Numbered from the stretch's first letter, positions 1 through 9,667 are shown. The stretch: DNA of 64,000 nt from Bradyrhizobium nivariense (GCF_029846715.1 NZ_JARVWW010000012.1:124001-188000), one strand, 5' to 3'. The notes: generated by a model from the sequence alone, not told the origin. Program-made: numbers and translations.

Positions 1-22
1 GTGAAACCAGCAAATCGCGCCT

Positions 23-39
23 GCTCGGCTAGGCCGAGC
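23..39. repeat. short perfect hairpin in leader before the aldehyde dehydrogenase
   Basis: GCTCGGC (23-29) and GCCGAGC (33-39) form a perfect 7-bp stem with a 3-base loop, 28 bases before the chosen start codon. There is no U-tract, so a rho-independent terminator is not supported. It may be a leader structure or the tail of an upstream transcript. Confidence 0.35.
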
Positions 40-66
40 GCCATCACCAATATCAGGGAGGTTTTC

Positions 67-1515
67 ATGGACGTCAGTCTTCTCATCAACGGGCAGGATC
101 AGGCCGCTTCCGGCGGCAAGGTGTTCGAGCGGCGCAATCCGCTGTCGCAGGAGGTCGCAAGCCGCGCGGCCGCCGCGACCGCTTCCGATGCCGACGCCGC
201 GGTGGCGGCGGCCTCCGCCGCGCTTGCCGCGTGGTCGGCGCTTGGCCCGAACGCGAGGCGCGCACTGTTGCTGAAGGCCGCCGACGCGCTCGACGCCAAG
301 CGCGATGCCTTCATCAAGATCATGATGGCCGAGATCGGCACGACGGAGGTTTGGTCGGCCTTCAACGTGAGGCTCGCGACCGGCATGCTGCGCGAAGCGG
401 CGTCACTCACCACGCAAATCGCGGGCGAGGTGATCCCGTCGGACAAACCTGGATGTCTCGCGATGTCCGTTCGCCAGCCGGCCGGCGTGTGCCTCGGCAT
501 CGCGCCGTGGAATGCGCCGATCATTCTCGGCGTTCGCGCCGTGGCGACGCCGCTTGCCTGCGGCAATACGGTCGTGCTCAAGGCGTCCGAGATCTGCCCG
601 GGAACGCACCGGCTGATCGGCGAGGTCTTCAAGGACGCGGGCTTTCCGCCCGGCGTCGTGAATGTCGTGACCAACGCACCGGCCGATGCGCCCGCTCTGG
701 TCGAACGCCTCATCGCCAATCCTGCCGTGCGGCGGATCAACTTCACCGGCTCGACCCGCGTCGGCCGCGTCATCGCCGAGCTCGCCGGACGTCACCTCAA
801 GCCGGTGCTGCTCGAGCTTGGGGGCAAGGCGCCTCTGGTCGTGCTCGACGATGCCGACCTCGATGCCGCCGTGGCGGCCGTGGCGTTCGGCGCCTTCATC
901 AACCAGGGTCAGGTCTGCATGTCGACCGAGCGGGTGATCGTCGACGAGGCGGTGGCGGCACCCTTCGTCGAGAAGCTCGCGAAGAAGACTGCTGCGCTTC
1001 CGGCCGGCGACCCGCGCTCCGGTCCGGTGGTCGTCGGCTCGATGATCGACGAGGCGCCGGCCAGGCATGTCGTTGCGCTGATCGACGACGCGATCGCCAA
1101 AGGCGCCGTCAAGCTCGCGGGCGGCGACCGTGCCGGTACGGTCGTTCCGGCAACCGTGCTCGACCGCGTGGTGCCCGGCATGCGCATCTACACCGAGGAA
1201 AGCTTTGGTCCCGTCGTCTCCGTGATCCGCGCGCGCGGCGTGGATGACGCCGTGCGGCTCGCCAACGACACCGAGTACGGACTCTCGGCGGCGGTGTTCG
1301 GCCGCGACGTCGCGCGCGCGCTGACGGTGGCGCAGCGGATCGAAAGCGGGATTTGCCACGTCAACGGCCCGACCGTGCATGACGAGGCGCAGATGCCGTT
1401 CGGTGGCGTGAAGGGATCGGGCTACGGCCGCTTCGGCGGCCAGGCCGGGATCGCTGAGTTCACCGATCTGCGCTGGATCACCATCGAGACGCAACCGCAG
1501 CACTATCCATTCTAG
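67..1515 (+). CDS. NAD(P)-dependent aldehyde dehydrogenase (benzaldehyde/vanillin dehydrogenase type)
   Basis: Oxidises an aldehyde to the carboxylate; cytoplasmic. From the ATG at 67 the protein has 482 residues, normal for the ALDH superfamily. Visible landmarks are the cofactor-loop motif FTGSTRVG (226-233), the general base Glu250 in LELGGK and the nucleophile Cys284 in NQGQVCMSTE. The frame is open from base 1, but the ATG at 67 follows a good Shine-Dalgarno (GGGAGG, 56-61), and the ALDH fold begins there, so I use it. The next gene, 36 bases downstream, encodes a benzoylformate decarboxylase, whose product benzaldehyde is the likely substrate. The substrate is inferred from context; vanillin- or salicylaldehyde-type dehydrogenases look similar. 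Confidence 0.9.
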   Translation: MDVSLLINGQDQAASGGKVFERRNPLSQEVASRAAAATASDADAAVAAASAALAAWSALGPNARRALLLKAADALDAKRDAFIKIMMAEIGTTEVWSAFNVRLATGMLREAASLTTQIAGEVIPSDKPGCLAMSVRQPAGVCLGIAPWNAPIILGVRAVATPLACGNTVVLKASEICPGTHRLIGEVFKDAGFPPGVVNVVTNAPADAPALVERLIANPAVRRINFTGSTRVGRVIAELAGRHLKPVLLELGGKAPLVVLDDADLDAAVAAVAFGAFINQGQVCMSTERVIVDEAVAAPFVEKLAKKTAALPAGDPRSGPVVVGSMIDEAPARHVVALIDDAIAKGAVKLAGGDRAGTVVPATVLDRVVPGMRIYTEESFGPVVSVIRARGVDDAVRLANDTEYGLSAAVFGRDVARALTVAQRIESGICHVNGPTVHDEAQMPFGGVKGSGYGRFGGQAGIAEFTDLRWITIETQPQHYPF

Positions 1516-1551
1516 CCGCGCCGCAAGCGAAGCCCACCAGGACGTCCGTTC

Positions 1552-3159
1552 ATGAATTCGAAAGTTCTCACGGTTCGGGAAGCCACCCTCGGTGTGCTTC
1601 GCTCCTTTGGCGTCGATCGCATTTTCGGCAATCCCGGCTCGACCGAGCTTGCCTTCCTCGGCGACTGGCCCGATGACATCGACTACGTGCTCGGTTTGCA
1701 GGAAGCCTGCGTCGTCGGCATGGCGGATGGCTATGCGCAGGCCACCGGACGACCGGCGTTCGTTAATTTACACTCGGCGGCCGGACTCGGTCATGCGCTC
1801 GGCAATCTCTTCACTGCGTTCCGCAACAAGACGCCGATGGTCGTGACAGCCGGGCAGCAGGCGCGCAGCCTGTTGCGAATGCGACCCTATCTCTTCGCCG
1901 AGGACGCCGCACAGTTTCCAAAGCCCTATGTGAAATGGAGCGCGGAACCGGCGCGCGCCGAAGATGTTCCAGCGGCGATTGTTCGGGCCTTCCTCTCCGC
2001 CATGCAGCATCCGCGCGGTCCGACATTCGTGTCGGTCCCGTCGGATGATTGGGCGCGGCCCGCAGTCGCTCCGCCGGTCCGCCACATCGCGACGGAGTTT
2101 GCGCCGGATCCGGCGGCGATCGGCCGGCTCGGCGCGGCAATCGGAGCCGCCAAACGACCTGCTTTCGTCGTCGGCCCCGAGATCGACCGCAACGGCTGTG
2201 TCGATGCGATGGTCGCTGTGGCCGAACAGGCGAGGGCGGCCGTTTGGGCAAGCCCGATGTCGAGCCGTTCGAGCTTTCCGGAATTGCATCCGCTGTTCGC
2301 CGGCTTCCTTCCGGCAGCACCAGGAGGGCTCGCCCGCGCCCTGCGCGGCGCCGATCTGATCGTCGTGGTCGGCGCGCCGGTGTTCACCTTCCATGTCGAA
2401 GGACAATGCGAATTGCTCGACGACGGCACGCCGGTCTGGCAGATCACCGACGATCCGATTGAAGCCGCCTCCGCGGCCGTCGGCGACACCATCATCAGCA
2501 CGCTTCCCAAGGCGCTGGCCGCGCTGCTGCCGTTGCTGCCCGACATCGCAGACCGCGAGGCGCCGGCCCCGCGGGCGCGGCCTGCCGCTCCTGCCGCGCA
2601 AAATCCGATTCCGCCGGCCTATGCGCTCGCCCGGCTCTCGGCGTTGATGCCCAGCGATGCGATCGTGGTCGAGGAGGCGCCGTCGCATCGTCCCGCCATT
2701 CAACAATTCCTGCCGCGGCCGGGCGCGGACAGCTTCTACACCATGGCGAGCGGCGGACTTGGTTACAGCCTGCCGGCCTCCGTCGGCGTGGCGCTGGCGC
2801 GGCCCGGCCGCCGCATCGTTGCCCTGATCGGCGACGGATCGGCGATGTATTGCATCCAGGCGATCTGGACCGCGGCGCAACGCCGCTTGCCGATCACGTT
2901 CGTGATCATGAACAATTCAGGCTATGGCGCGATGCGTGCCTTCAGCCAGCTCATGCAGGCGCACCGCCCGCCCGGAATCGACTTGCCCGGGCTCGACTTC
3001 GTGGCGCTCGCCAGCGGAATGGGTTGCCCGGGGCAGCGCGTGACCGATGCCGGCGATGTCGACCGCATCTTGACCGAAGCGTTGGCATCGAGCGGTCCCG
3101 CGCTGGTCGAGATCGCCGTCGACGACGCCGCGACGGACCTGTTCAGCCATCCGCGCTAG
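1552..3159 (+). CDS. mdlC: benzoylformate decarboxylase (ThDP-dependent)
   Basis: Non-oxidative decarboxylation of benzoylformate to benzaldehyde. The 535-residue protein has the three-domain layout of the pyruvate-decarboxylase/acetolactate-synthase superfamily. It keeps the residues described for Pseudomonas putida benzoylformate decarboxylase: Ser30 in GNPGS (known Ser26), Glu51 in LQEACVVG (ThDP-activating Glu), His74 in NLHSAAG (known His70) and His281. The ThDP/Mg motif starts at GDGS (427-430) and continues to NN near 456. With the preceding aldehyde dehydrogenase it makes a two-step route from benzoylformate to benzoate. No mandelate racemase or mandelate dehydrogenase is in the window; they may lie upstream. 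The stop codon overlaps the stop of the convergent gene at 3156. Confidence 0.88.
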   Translation: MNSKVLTVREATLGVLRSFGVDRIFGNPGSTELAFLGDWPDDIDYVLGLQEACVVGMADGYAQATGRPAFVNLHSAAGLGHALGNLFTAFRNKTPMVVTAGQQARSLLRMRPYLFAEDAAQFPKPYVKWSAEPARAEDVPAAIVRAFLSAMQHPRGPTFVSVPSDDWARPAVAPPVRHIATEFAPDPAAIGRLGAAIGAAKRPAFVVGPEIDRNGCVDAMVAVAEQARAAVWASPMSSRSSFPELHPLFAGFLPAAPGGLARALRGADLIVVVGAPVFTFHVEGQCELLDDGTPVWQITDDPIEAASAAVGDTIISTLPKALAALLPLLPDIADREAPAPRARPAAPAAQNPIPPAYALARLSALMPSDAIVVEEAPSHRPAIQQFLPRPGADSFYTMASGGLGYSLPASVGVALARPGRRIVALIGDGSAMYCIQAIWTAAQRRLPITFVIMNNSGYGAMRAFSQLMQAHRPPGIDLPGLDFVALASGMGCPGQRVTDAGDVDRILTEALASSGPALVEIAVDDAATDLFSHPR

Positions 3160-4691
3160 CTGGCGGTATAGGGACTGGCTCGCGGCGGCAAAACGGCCGA
3201 TGGAAATCTGCTCCCGAAGGCGCGGGTCTTGGGTTGGACACGCGATCCGTCGATCACCTCGAGCTGGCCGCAGCGGTTCAAGGTGTGCAGCTTCCTGCCG
3301 GGCCAGGCCGGTCCGGGCCGCAGAGAGTGGCGGACGATCTGCTTGAACGTCGTCGGCGACAGGTCGACGATTTCCGCCAGGGCGAGCGCTGCACCGTATC
3401 CGTCGGCACAATCCTGGACCGGTCGCCACAATCGTTCATTGATGGTGACGAAATTCCCCGCCGGCCGCGCGCTCGCGCGGTCGATCAGGACCGGGTTGCT
3501 GGCATGCGGCAACCAGGGGCCCATGAGGTGCTCGGCGTAATAGATCGCCAGCGAATCCGAATACCCGCCGGTGCCGTCGCGCCAGGCTCCGAACAGATAA
3601 TTCAGGCCATTGTGCCGCGTGATCGTGGCATCGGCCAGCTCGAAGCCCGAAAGCAGCGTCGCGTGCCGCTCCCATTTGTCCGGAAACCGAACGCATTTAT
3701 AGATGGCGACATCGCCATTGAGCGAGCTCTCCGGGATCATCCACAACGCACCATCGTCCTCGATCAGGAACGGATAGGAGAGATGCCACGGCTCGTCCAG
3801 CACGGGTACGACCGCTCCGACCGGGCCCGAATCGTCGAACTCGATCGCGGAAATGATTCCTTTTCCAATCCGGTGATCGAGATCTTCAAAGAAGACGTAT
3901 GTTCGTCCCTGCCATGTGATGGGGAAAGGATCGGCGTAGAAGTGGTTTCCGGGATCTGCAAGCACGTTCCAACGAGGCCCTGACAGATCTCCGGTCTGCC
4001 AGACGCCTGCGCCCTTGTTGATGCGCCATCCGACATGCCAATGCGGGGCATAGCAGCAGAGGCGGTAGATCTCCTTGGCGATCGATACGGCGAGGCCGCG
4101 CGCGACATATGCCGCTGGGCTCCGGCCGATGCCCTCGCCGACGGAACGCGCCAGCTGCGGCAGAATTCTTGGCCGTCCCGACAGGATGGCTACCACCATG
4201 GTCAGGGTTCGCGCCATGACCGTTTCGAGCGCGCCGCTCAAGCCGGCTGCGATCTCTCCGGAGGGGTGGCCGCGATCGAGGACTGCACCGTCGACCTCGT
4301 CGACGATGTCGATCACCGGCAGATCGCCGGCGAGAATGGCGGCAAGGGCTGCGTTTTCGCCTGCGGCTCCATTGAACAGCGGGCGGAGATAGTGTCGGGC
4401 GGCGCAGGTCGGATCCCGCGCGGCACCGGTGAAATCGACGATCACGTCGGCCGTTCCGGCGCGCGCCTGCATCCGTTCCGGACTGATCTTCAGCCTGTCG
4501 GCGCCGCTATATTTTCCCTTGTGCAACACCAAACGTTCGAGCTCGAACAGCACGTCGAGACCTGTCGGCCGCGGCTCTGCCGTTGCCGTCCATGCGATCT
4601 GAACCGGTACATCCCGGCCGTCGATCGACAGCGTCTCGCCGCCCATCCACCGCCGCGCATGCTCAATCTCACAGCGAAACTCGATGATCAT
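3156..4691 (-). CDS. polysaccharide-biosynthesis protein with GINT1-like N-terminal domain
   Basis: 511 residues. The second half (about 235-440) has repeated blade-like segments (FYADPFP, TYVFFEDL, LSYPFLIEDDG, LWMIPES, YLFGAW, GPWLPH) resembling the five-bladed fold placed before plant glucosamine inositolphosphorylceramide transferase (GINT1) and found alone in many bacterial exopolysaccharide loci. The first 130 residues resemble a degenerate formyltransferase-like region (motif DFTGAA). The catalytic GT64 domain of the plant enzyme is not evident, so the reaction is unknown. It lies 30 bases downstream of a glycosyltransferase on the same strand and is probably cotranscribed with it. The start ATG at 4691 has no strong ribosome-binding site. 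Its stop overlaps the stop of mdlC. Confidence 0.68.
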   Translation of the reverse strand: MIIEFRCEIEHARRWMGGETLSIDGRDVPVQIAWTATAEPRPTGLDVLFELERLVLHKGKYSGADRLKISPERMQARAGTADVIVDFTGAARDPTCAARHYLRPLFNGAAGENAALAAILAGDLPVIDIVDEVDGAVLDRGHPSGEIAAGLSGALETVMARTLTMVVAILSGRPRILPQLARSVGEGIGRSPAAYVARGLAVSIAKEIYRLCCYAPHWHVGWRINKGAGVWQTGDLSGPRWNVLADPGNHFYADPFPITWQGRTYVFFEDLDHRIGKGIISAIEFDDSGPVGAVVPVLDEPWHLSYPFLIEDDGALWMIPESSLNGDVAIYKCVRFPDKWERHATLLSGFELADATITRHNGLNYLFGAWRDGTGGYSDSLAIYYAEHLMGPWLPHASNPVLIDRASARPAGNFVTINERLWRPVQDCADGYGAALALAEIVDLSPTTFKQIVRHSLRPGPAWPGRKLHTLNRCGQLEVIDGSRVQPKTRAFGSRFPSAVLPPRASPYTAS

Positions 4692-4721
4692 GTCGAGCCA
4701 ATCTGTTTCAATGCGTCCCGA

Positions 4722-5897
4722 TCAAATGATCTGGCCGAGAATTCGAACGTATTCCTCCACCATGGCGTCCACTGAATAGCGCAGCTTCAGGCCTTTGGCG
4801 TTCTGTCGCAGTTCGTCGCTCAGTTGTTGGTCCGTCAGGAGCTTGGAGACGGCCGCCGACAGCTTGGTATGATCGGAGGCATCGACGAACAGCGCTGTCG
4901 GTTTTCCTTCGAACGACAACACCTCGCGCAAGACCGGGAGATCGGTGACGACAGAGGGAACGCCGGCGTTTGCGGCCTCCACAGCGGCCAGACCGAAGGT
5001 CTCGGCCTGGGTCGGAAATACGAACACGTCGAGAGCGGCGAGAAATTCCGCCATCTGGCGCGGGGTGATTTCGCCGAGCAGATGCAGCCTGTCCGATACT
5101 TTCAACTCATCCGCCAACTGCCTCAGCCGGGCCTCGTCGGCTCCCTGGCCGGCCAGTGCGAGGTGCCAGGATGGTTGATCCGGCAACAGGCGTATCGCCG
5201 CATCGAGCCGCTTGTGCGGGTGCAATCTTGCTGCGCAGCCGAGCAGAATGCGATCCGGCGGCAGATTGAATTTCTGTCGCGCAGCCTGCTTCGGCAGGGT
5301 GAGGGCCTTGTCGTCGAAGCCGTGCGGGACATGCACCATGCGCGAGCGATAGGCCTTCGGGTATCGCGAATACTCGCGCTGCATGTCCAGCGAGTTGAGC
5401 GTGATGCGGTCGAAGAAGCCGAGGCTGCCCATGACGATGTCGGCCGTACGGACCGGCCAGCTCATCGACAGCGCCGATGAAACCTGATTGGCGATAACAG
5501 GCGCGCGGCAGACGAGGCGCGCCACGCCGGCGCCGATGACATTGCCGAAGTGCTGAAAGGTCAGAACGGCGTCGGGTCTGGTGGCCCGGATATGGCGGCC
5601 GAGCGTCCACAGCATTTGCAGCAGCGCCAGCGGATTTCCGGGCCGGCTCGACGCGCAATAGATCGTGTCGGGCGGTTCATCGAAAGAATCCGACTTGCGG
5701 AAGAAGAACAGATTGGTGACCCGATAGCCGCGGGCGGTCAGCCCCGCGCCAAGCAGCCGCGAGATCTCCTGCGCACCGGCGTTCTCGGCCTGGGTCTGTA
5801 CGAGAAGCACGTGCGGCTTTCGTTCGCCGCCGTTGGCCGGCGGGAGTGCTGTCGCAGCCGTCTCGCCCAATGCCTTGTTTGGCTGGTAATGGAGCAC
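4722..5897 (-). CDS. GT4-family glycosyltransferase
   Basis: Retaining GT-B glycosyltransferase of 391 residues. The C-terminal Rossmann domain shows ARLHPHKR (223-230) and the EX7E motif, Glu299 to Glu307, within AETFGLAAVEA, which contacts the donor sugar nucleotide. The N-terminal acceptor domain starts around residue 28 (HVLLVQT). It would add a sugar to a lipid-linked repeat unit at the cytoplasmic membrane. First gene of a leftward pair with the GINT1-like gene, and divergent from the chain-length regulator at 6181 across a 283-base promoter region. Donor and acceptor are not predictable. Confidence 0.87.
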   Translation of the reverse strand: MLHYQPNKALGETAATALPPANGGERKPHVLLVQTQAENAGAQEISRLLGAGLTARGYRVTNLFFFRKSDSFDEPPDTIYCASSRPGNPLALLQMLWTLGRHIRATRPDAVLTFQHFGNVIGAGVARLVCRAPVIANQVSSALSMSWPVRTADIVMGSLGFFDRITLNSLDMQREYSRYPKAYRSRMVHVPHGFDDKALTLPKQAARQKFNLPPDRILLGCAARLHPHKRLDAAIRLLPDQPSWHLALAGQGADEARLRQLADELKVSDRLHLLGEITPRQMAEFLAALDVFVFPTQAETFGLAAVEAANAGVPSVVTDLPVLREVLSFEGKPTALFVDASDHTKLSAAVSKLLTDQQLSDELRQNAKGLKLRYSVDAMVEEYVRILGQII

Positions 5898-6180
5898 GTG
5901 TCCCGCCCCGCTGATGAAACGAAATGTTCACCTTCTTAACCCCGTACCTACCATGCGGGCATCGCGCGGACACCGACTAGCAATAAACGGAGTTAATGCG
6001 CGGCCGGCCGGAAGTGCACCGTTCGCGAGAGAATTCCGCTGGTTCCCGAACAAAGCAAGCGAGCGCGTTAACCAATTGGTCATGGTCGGGTGAGGCGCGG
6101 GTAACCGCCGATTAACCATAGATATTTACGTTGGGGTAGGCCACTGAACAGTGTTCGCCAGTTGAATCCGAGTAAAATCC
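5898..6180. promoter_or_regulatory. divergent promoter region of the exopolysaccharide cluster
   Basis: 283 bases separate the leftward glycosyltransferase from the rightward chain-length regulator. The stretch is more AT-rich than the genes around it. It contains a perfect 10-bp palindrome ACCAATTGGT (6071-6080) and several TTAACC words (5936-5941, 6068-6073, 6112-6117). Such repeats suggest regulator binding but I cannot name the protein. Confidence 0.45.
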
Positions 6181-8265
6181 ATGACGTTCGGTCGCCGCGC
6201 AGACCCGACAAGCTCCGGATCGACCGGTGTCGCCGCGTCGTGGCAGACTCAAAACGCGCCGAACGGCGAGGCTCGTGAAACCGCCGCACGCTTGGGCGGT
6301 GCGCTCACGGCCGCGGGTGCGCTCTCCTTCATGCGGGACAACGCTCGTCGCATCCTGACGCTCGCTCTCGCGATTTTTGCTCTTAGCGTCATCGTTCTCT
6401 TGGTGATCCCGGTTCGATTTGCAGCGACCGCGCTGGTCGTGGTCGATCCCCGCGAGCAACGCGTGACCACGGAGCAGGACGTTCTGCCCGGCATCGGGCA
6501 GGATAGCGCCGCGCTGCAAAGCCTGGTCGAAGTGGCGAAGTCCGACGGCTTTCTGAAGCCGCTGATCGAGCAGCTCAAGATTCGGGATGACGAGGACATT
6601 TCCGGGGGACATACCGACCCCGCACGCCTGCTCGAGAGATTCCGCAACCGCCTCGACATTTCCCGTCGCGGGCTGACCTATGTCATCGCCATCCGCTTCA
6701 CCTCGAACCGGCCGGAGCGGGCGGCTTATTATGCCAATGCCATCGCCGAGGCGTTCGTCGCCAGCCAGGGCCGCAGCCGCACCGATGCGACGGACGAGGC
6801 CGCCGACTGGCTCAGTGGCCGGCTCAAATCATTGAACGAACGGTTGAAGACGTCAGAGGACGCCGTTGCCACGTTCAAGCTCGAGCACAGGATCGTCAAC
6901 GCGGGCAAGGATTCCACCACCCAGCAATTGCGGGTCACCGAACTGTCGCAGCAGGTTGCCGCTGCGCGCGCCCGGACCGAAGAAGCGAAGGCCCGCTACG
7001 AGCAGGCGCAGCGCGACGTGAAGGCCAATGTCGAGAGCCCCGTCAAGCAGGATCTCCTGAGCGCTCTGCGCGCACAGCGGTCGGCACTCAATGACCAGAT
7101 TGCGCAGAAGCGGGCTGTGTTCGGCGATCGCCATCCCGACCTCGTCATGTCGTACAGCCAGTTGACCGATCTCAACAGGCAGATCGAGGTCGAGCGGACG
7201 AAGGGCATCGACACCGCAAAATCGGAATACGAGGCCCAGCGCGAGCAGCAGAAGGCGCTGGAAGGCCAGATGAAGGCGGCGGAATCGCAGCTTCTGGTCG
7301 ACGGTCAGGCGCTGGTCCGGCTCCAGGAGCTGCAGCGCGACGCCGAGGCCAACAGAAACATCTACGAGCAGTTCCTCTCGCGCTCCAAGACGACGAACGA
7401 GCAGCGCCTGTTGCAGAGCTCTCAGACCAAGATTGCGTCGTCGGCCATTCCGCCGCTGCGCTCGACCCTTCCACCGCTGTCCTTGCTGCTCGCCGCTCTT
7501 GCGATCGGTTCGCTGCTGACATCGACGGCGGTCGTTGCCGCCACGGGACGCGGATCGGACAAATCCACTCCCGACATCCGCGACCCCGAACCGGCTCCGC
7601 GCCAGCCCGCGACGTGGTCACGTCCGCCCGTGTGGGCCCGCATTCCCGACCTGAGGTCTGGCGAAGTCCCCAGAAACATCTGGCAAGGTCCGGTGTCCGC
7701 GACGACTGAACTCGATCTCAGTCCCCATCTGCGTCCGCTGCTGGAGAAGGTGCCGGGACCTCGTGGCAAGGTCGTCCTCGTGATGTCGGTCGGGAAGCGG
7801 GCCGGTGGCAACACCGTCGCGCGGTCTTTGAACCGATGGGCGGTGAACACGGGGAAGCTGAGCGTCCTGATTCGGGTCGAGCCGGACCTCGGCGGTGTCG
7901 GCGCTGGCCTCGCCAAGGGCCAGGCTGACGGCATGACCACCGCGGACTTTCGCAGCGTCGATGAGCTCTTGAGCGCCAGCAAGAGGCCCGAGCCGCCGCC
8001 CGCGGACGATATTCGTTCGGAGTTCGATCTGATCGTCGTCCACGCCACCTCCCTGGCCTTGCAGCCGGAGGCCGCGGCGCTGGCTGCTCACGCCGATCTT
8101 GTCATCCTGGTCGCTCGCGAAGACGCGGTCGATTCGGCCGCAATGCGCAGGGCGATTGCTGCGCTCTCCCGGTTTGTCGGTGTGCCGACCGGCATCGTCG
8201 TCAATCGTGTGCCGGCCGACCCGTCGGCGCCTCGTCGCAGCGAAGTGCTCGGACTGGCTGGCTGA
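6181..8265 (+). CDS. Wzz/GumC-type polysaccharide co-polymerase with degenerate BY-kinase domain
   Basis: 694 residues. A membrane segment at about 57-77, a long periplasmic region with coiled-coil stretches (about 200-420) and a second membrane segment near 430-450 give the Wzz chain-length-determinant layout. A cytoplasmic domain follows (about 525-690) like the ATPase part of bacterial tyrosine kinases (Wzc, ExoP). That domain looks inactive: the P-loop position reads SVGKRAGGNTVA, with Asn544 where the lysine of GKT is expected; the usual Asp of the Walker A' strand is His621 in FDLIVVH; and there is no C-terminal Tyr cluster. Inferred role: control of chain length and coupling to export at the inner membrane. 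First gene of the rightward side of the cluster. Confidence 0.85.
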   Translation: MTFGRRADPTSSGSTGVAASWQTQNAPNGEARETAARLGGALTAAGALSFMRDNARRILTLALAIFALSVIVLLVIPVRFAATALVVVDPREQRVTTEQDVLPGIGQDSAALQSLVEVAKSDGFLKPLIEQLKIRDDEDISGGHTDPARLLERFRNRLDISRRGLTYVIAIRFTSNRPERAAYYANAIAEAFVASQGRSRTDATDEAADWLSGRLKSLNERLKTSEDAVATFKLEHRIVNAGKDSTTQQLRVTELSQQVAAARARTEEAKARYEQAQRDVKANVESPVKQDLLSALRAQRSALNDQIAQKRAVFGDRHPDLVMSYSQLTDLNRQIEVERTKGIDTAKSEYEAQREQQKALEGQMKAAESQLLVDGQALVRLQELQRDAEANRNIYEQFLSRSKTTNEQRLLQSSQTKIASSAIPPLRSTLPPLSLLLAALAIGSLLTSTAVVAATGRGSDKSTPDIRDPEPAPRQPATWSRPPVWARIPDLRSGEVPRNIWQGPVSATTELDLSPHLRPLLEKVPGPRGKVVLVMSVGKRAGGNTVARSLNRWAVNTGKLSVLIRVEPDLGGVGAGLAKGQADGMTTADFRSVDELLSASKRPEPPPADDIRSEFDLIVVHATSLALQPEAAALAAHADLVILVAREDAVDSAAMRRAIAALSRFVGVPTGIVVNRVPADPSAPRRSEVLGLAG

Positions 8266-8320
8266 CGCCACGCGGCAATGGATTGCCGAGCCGTGCAATT
8301 GCCCTGATTTGAGTAGCCGT

Positions 8321-9667
8321 CTATTCGCCGGAGTCCGCGCCGCGGACCGCGTAGGCGCCGCGCTTCGATGCCGAGAAGCGTAAAAGCCCCAGGATCGACG
8401 GATCGACCCCGGTTCGCCGGCGACAGAGGATGTTGAGGGCGATGGTCGCGAGCGCCAGCGACACCGTGGCCGAGATCGCGGCGCCAAGCACGCCGAGCCA
8501 GGGAATGAGGACGAGAAATCCGGCCAGCCGCAGCGCCACGTTGGCGGCAACGACAGGGACATACTCACGCTCGTAGCCGGTCAGCTGCAATATCGCCGCA
8601 GACGGACCGCCCGCCGCCTGGAAGGCGGTTCCGATCGCGAGCACGATCAGGACCCAGTGCTGTGCGGCGAAATGCGGCCCGAACAGGTTGAGAAGATGGG
8701 GACCGCCAATCCAGATCAGGAGAAGTCCGCTGACCACGCACAACGCGGTCACTTCGGCCATGAGCCGCAGCGTTCGCTCGAATTCCTGGTGGTTCTTGCT
8801 GAAGTACAGCGAGGGCAGCCGCCGCGCGCCAAAACTGTACAGTGCGGCCGACAGCATGGCGAAGATATTGGCCAGGCGCGAAGCGGCAAAATAAATTCCG
8901 GCGGTTGCCGGATCCAGCATCCAGTAGACAAGAATGACGTCGAAATACTGGTTCGCGGCTTCGAGGATGGATGCGACCCAGAAATGAAGCGCGCTCGATC
9001 TCCAGCGCGACGTCTCGGAACGCACCGCCGTGCCGCGGAAATCCGGCAGAGCTCGCGCAATCGCGATGGTCTGTGCGACCAGCCCGACCGACATGGCAAT
9101 CGTCATCACGGCGATCAATTCGGCGGGATCGAGCTGCCGGTGGCCGGACATGATTGCGAGCAGAAACAGCACGACGCTGACGCGCCAGAAGAATTCCCTG
9201 TTTCCTTCTCCCATGAGAATGCTGACCAGCGAGCGTGCGATCTGGCTGCCAAGCATCAGCCCTGCATTCACGGCGGTGTAGGCCGACACCGCGAGAACCA
9301 GCAGCCATGAGTTGCCTCTGATGTCAGCGCCGATCGCGATTGCGCCGATCGCAATCAGCATCGCGATGGAGGAAATCTTGAGGCTCGATAGCAGCACGCC
9401 TTTCGTGAGATCGGGCTGATTTCCCACCCGATACTCGTTCAGAAATCGCACCAGCAGCGATTCCTGGCCGACCAGCCCCACGACCGCTGCCATCTGGGCC
9501 ACCGAAAGCCAGGTCGCAAAGATGCCGAACCCATCGGGCGACATCGTTCGTGCCGCGAGTGAGAACAACGCAAACGCAAGCGCGCCGCTACCAACCTTGA
9601 GGAGGATGGTTCCGGCAACACCGCGCGTCACGTCGCGCCGCATGAACTGGACGATGGATTTGATCAT
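8321..9667 (-). CDS. Wzx-like polysaccharide flippase (MOP superfamily)
   Basis: 448 residues, nearly all hydrophobic, with roughly 12 membrane segments, typical of the oligosaccharide-flippase/polysaccharide_synt families. It would move lipid-linked repeat units across the inner membrane. The N-terminus shows the usual pattern of an early TM helix followed by the RTMSPDGFGIFATW type of loop between helices 1 and 2. Convergent with the chain-length gene (55-base gap) and preceded by a 466-base gene-free stretch. Substrate unknown. Confidence 0.85.
   Translation of the reverse strand: MIKSIVQFMRRDVTRGVAGTILLKVGSGALAFALFSLAARTMSPDGFGIFATWLSVAQMAAVVGLVGQESLLVRFLNEYRVGNQPDLTKGVLLSSLKISSIAMLIAIGAIAIGADIRGNSWLLVLAVSAYTAVNAGLMLGSQIARSLVSILMGEGNREFFWRVSVVLFLLAIMSGHRQLDPAELIAVMTIAMSVGLVAQTIAIARALPDFRGTAVRSETSRWRSSALHFWVASILEAANQYFDVILVYWMLDPATAGIYFAASRLANIFAMLSAALYSFGARRLPSLYFSKNHQEFERTLRLMAEVTALCVVSGLLLIWIGGPHLLNLFGPHFAAQHWVLIVLAIGTAFQAAGGPSAAILQLTGYEREYVPVVAANVALRLAGFLVLIPWLGVLGAAISATVSLALATIALNILCRRRTGVDPSILGLLRFSASKRGAYAVRGADSGE

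Noticed and set aside
403..1503. Long minus-strand open frame opposite the aldehyde dehydrogenase, and similar antisense frames throughout
   Set aside because: High GC content produces long antisense frames; these have His/Arg-rich composition, no family motifs and no ribosome-binding sites.
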